Positions 13,206 through 14,696 of a stretch of 14,696 bases of DNA are shown here, in pieces (the stretch's first letter is position 1; each line of letters starts with the position of its first letter). The DNA lies in contig JAEZQX010000061.1 in the NCBI GenBank assembly GCA_023441105.1, positions 1-14,696 on the forward strand. The letters run 5' to 3'. A model generated the notes under the pieces. The model searched no databases, was not told the origin of the DNA, and worked only from the letters and a program-made list of their open reading frames with translations. A program made the position numbers and the translations under genes. The stretch comes from Pseudomonadota bacterium (lineage in GTDB: Bacteria; Pseudomonadota; Gammaproteobacteria; Burkholderiales; Burkholderiaceae).

Positions 13206-14696
13206 TCAGGGGTGGTCGCCGGGAGCGCGTCCCGGCCTGCGCAGGTTGCCCTTCTCGTCGCGCGGCGCCTCCGGCTTCTTGCCCTCGTCCGCGGGCGCAG
13301 ACTTCTCCGCCAGCTCGGCCGACTTCTTCCTGACGAAATCGATCGCAGGTTCGCATCCCGCGCGCGCCTTGCTCTCGTCCACGTCGATCAGCGGCAGCAG
13401 CGCGGCAATCGGCGTCACGGCGGCCAGCACCACGCTGGAGAGCACCTTCATGGCCAACGGCACCGCCTCGACGCCGATGGCAGGATCGCCCAGGGTACCG
13501 CGGACGGTGATGGGCGTGCGCAGGCTCAAGGGACTCCAGTCCTTGGGCGCCTGCACCAGCCGGAGATCGAGCTCCTCGCTGCGGAAGTTCAGCCCGCCCT
13601 GCACGAAGAAGATCGTGTCCGACGTGTTGAGAACGAACAGGTTGGAACGCAGCCGGCCTTTCTCGGCGGTAAGGTCGACGAGCGCGCAGCTCAGCTCGAG
13701 CGGCTCGTCGCCGCGGAAGAAGACGCCGATGGCTTGTCCGGCATCGAGCCCTGCCAGCTCGACGATCTGGTGGGAGATGGAGCCCCCCTGGATATGCCCG
13801 CGCACCGTGCCAGCCAGGCTCTGCAGGATGTCCGCAGTCGATTTGCCCCGCCCCTTGAGGTTGGTCTCGCCGCTGAAGCGGCCGGTGACCAGCAGGTCGT
13901 CCGAGACGGAGACCCAGTTCTCCAGGTCGACACGGTCCCACTTCAGCTTCGAGTCGAACACCGGCGTTGCGTCTGCCGCCGACCCGTCCAGAGAGATAAC
14001 TCCGCTGACGACGCCCCCGGCGACGTTCGACTTCAGGTCCTCGAGCTTCAAGACCCCGTCCTGCAGCATCAGCCTCGTCTTCAGGCTGCGCAGCGGCCGC
14101 AGCGCATCCGTGCCGAGGTCCAGCTTTTGGAGATCGACCGCGACGTCGGCATTCATCGCCCGCAGCGACGGCAGGTTGAACTCCCTGTCCGGCAGGACTC
14201 GTTGCGATGCTGCCGTGCTGCCGGCCTTACCCTTGGTGGCCTTGGCCTCCTTGCCGTCGCTCTTGCTGGCGTCCTTGGCCTCCTTGGTGCTCCTTGCTTC
14301 CTTGGCGCGCTTGGCGTCCGCGTCGCGCTGCGCGGCATTCCTGTTCTGTCCGGCCTTCCCGTCCCGCGCCTGCGCCTTCTTCCCGTTGCCGCCATCGTCG
14401 GCCTTCGGCTTGGACTTGCCGCCCTTCGAACCCTCGCCTTCGGCGCCGATCGAAGGGCCAAGGTCCTGCAGCACCAGCCGGCTGGCATTGAGCGAGCCCC
14501 GCAGGAGCGGCGTCGCGCCGCTGCCGTCGTACTCCAGCTTCGCCATCATGCTGCTCGAGCCGACCTCGGCGCGGCGCACGTCGACCTTGACGGTGGAGCC
14601 GGTGCGCTGCAGGTCGCCCTCCAGCTTGTACGCAGGCGTCGCCGGCAGGGTCAGTCCGGGAATGATCGCCAGCTCCGCGAGCGACGAGCCGGAAGC
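13206..14696 (-). CDS. AsmA-family protein, C-terminal part (gene continues past the right edge)
   Basis: 496 residues are visible, open to the right edge, so the start is missing. The AsmA C-terminal domain is evident: a GLTLPATPAYKLEGDL-type repeat at the start, the YDGS...LLRGSLNASRLVLQDLGPSIG block, LPDREFNLPSLRAMNADV (14151-14204), then a long beta-rich stretch with TGRFSGETNLKGRGKSTADILQSLAGTVRG and IQGGSISHQIVELAGLDAGQAIGVFF. AsmA proteins resemble VPS13/TamB-like bridges, span the periplasm from an N-terminal inner-membrane helix, and are linked to phospholipid transport to the outer membrane. A ~82-residue Lys/Ala-rich insertion (14199-14444) interrupts the domain. The C-terminal ~40 residues are also charged and probably disordered. 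It is the first visible gene of the AsmA-TIGR02587-TIGR02588 transcript. Confidence 0.9.
   Translation of the reverse strand, partial: ASGSSLAELAIIPGLTLPATPAYKLEGDLQRTGSTVKVDVRRAEVGSSSMMAKLEYDGSGATPLLRGSLNASRLVLQDLGPSIGAEGEGSKGGKSKPKADDGGNGKKAQARDGKAGQNRNAAQRDADAKRAKEARSTKEAKDASKSDGKEAKATKGKAGSTAASQRVLPDREFNLPSLRAMNADVAVDLQKLDLGTDALRPLRSLKTRLMLQDGVLKLEDLKSNVAGGVVSGVISLDGSAADATPVFDSKLKWDRVDLENWVSVSDDLLVTGRFSGETNLKGRGKSTADILQSLAGTVRGHIQGGSISHQIVELAGLDAGQAIGVFFRGDEPLELSCALVDLTAEKGRLRSNLFVLNTSDTIFFVQGGLNFRSEELDLRLVQAPKDWSPLSLRTPITVRGTLGDPAIGVEAVPLAMKVLSSVVLAAVTPIAALLPLIDVDESKARAGCEPAIDFVRKKSAELAEKSAPADEGKKPEAPRDEKGNLRRPGRAPGDHP
14199..14444 (-). other. Lys/Ala/Asp-rich low-complexity insertion inside the AsmA-like protein
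   Basis: About 82 codons between GPSIG and RVLPDREFNLP encode a highly charged, repetitive stretch (runs such as KRAKEARSTKEAKDASKS) with no hydrophobic core. The DNA is internally repetitive (recurring CTTGGCCTCCTTG-like blocks). In related proteins these two blocks are, as I recall, joined by a much shorter linker. It is probably a disordered loop. Confidence 0.75.

Noticed and set aside
12325..13941. 538-codon minus-strand frame across TIGR02587 and AsmA
   Set aside because: Arg/Gly/Ala-rich shadow in another frame; two recognised families occupy the same DNA.

Overview
This is a GC-rich (roughly two-thirds G+C) bacterial chromosomal segment. Coding regions favour G/C at the third position, and the gene content is proteobacterial: an E. 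coli-type glutaredoxin-coupled ArsC, a MocR/PaiB divergent pair, a TIGR02587/TIGR02588 membrane pair and an AsmA-family protein. The best guess is a Xanthomonadaceae/Lysobacterales-type gammaproteobacterium. A betaproteobacterium is not excluded, and there is no rRNA or tRNA to settle it. I see no phage, transposase, CRISPR array or plasmid functions.

Left part (1-1650): the 5' end of a MocR-type (GntR HTH + aminotransferase) regulator runs off the left edge. It is divergent from a PaiB-like FMN-binding regulator. The 98 bp between them carry a compact operator-like array. Downstream of paiB is only the first ~44 codons of a LysE/RhtB exporter, which breaks off abruptly and abuts a small convergent gene of unknown function.

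Centre-left (1653-6694): a minus-strand run of hybrid sensor kinase, ArsC arsenate reductase and MFS transporter, followed by the 78-residue unknown gene. Divergent from the kinase is an M23/LytM-like protein that lacks the first histidine of the usual HxH motif.

Centre (6695-9540): a ~400 bp gap with a 13-bp tandem repeat; a stand-alone response-regulator receiver followed by two strong hairpins; a probable small cysteine-containing protein; a persulfide-dioxygenase-type metallo-beta-lactamase-fold enzyme (Blh/ETHE1-like); and a convergent small membrane-anchored protein of unknown function.

Right part (9729-14696), all minus strand: a soluble histidine kinase with an RsbRD-like N-terminal domain; a 73-residue unknown protein apparently translationally coupled to a hemerythrin-domain protein; a clear Rho-independent terminator; then the tightly packed cluster AsmA-like protein (continuing past the right edge) - TIGR02587 membrane protein - TIGR02588 membrane-anchored protein. 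This cluster, whose function is unknown, is the best candidate for an uncharacterised envelope system here. Overall the window is rich in sensing and stress functions (two kinases, one orphan receiver, arsenate, persulfide and a di-iron protein).
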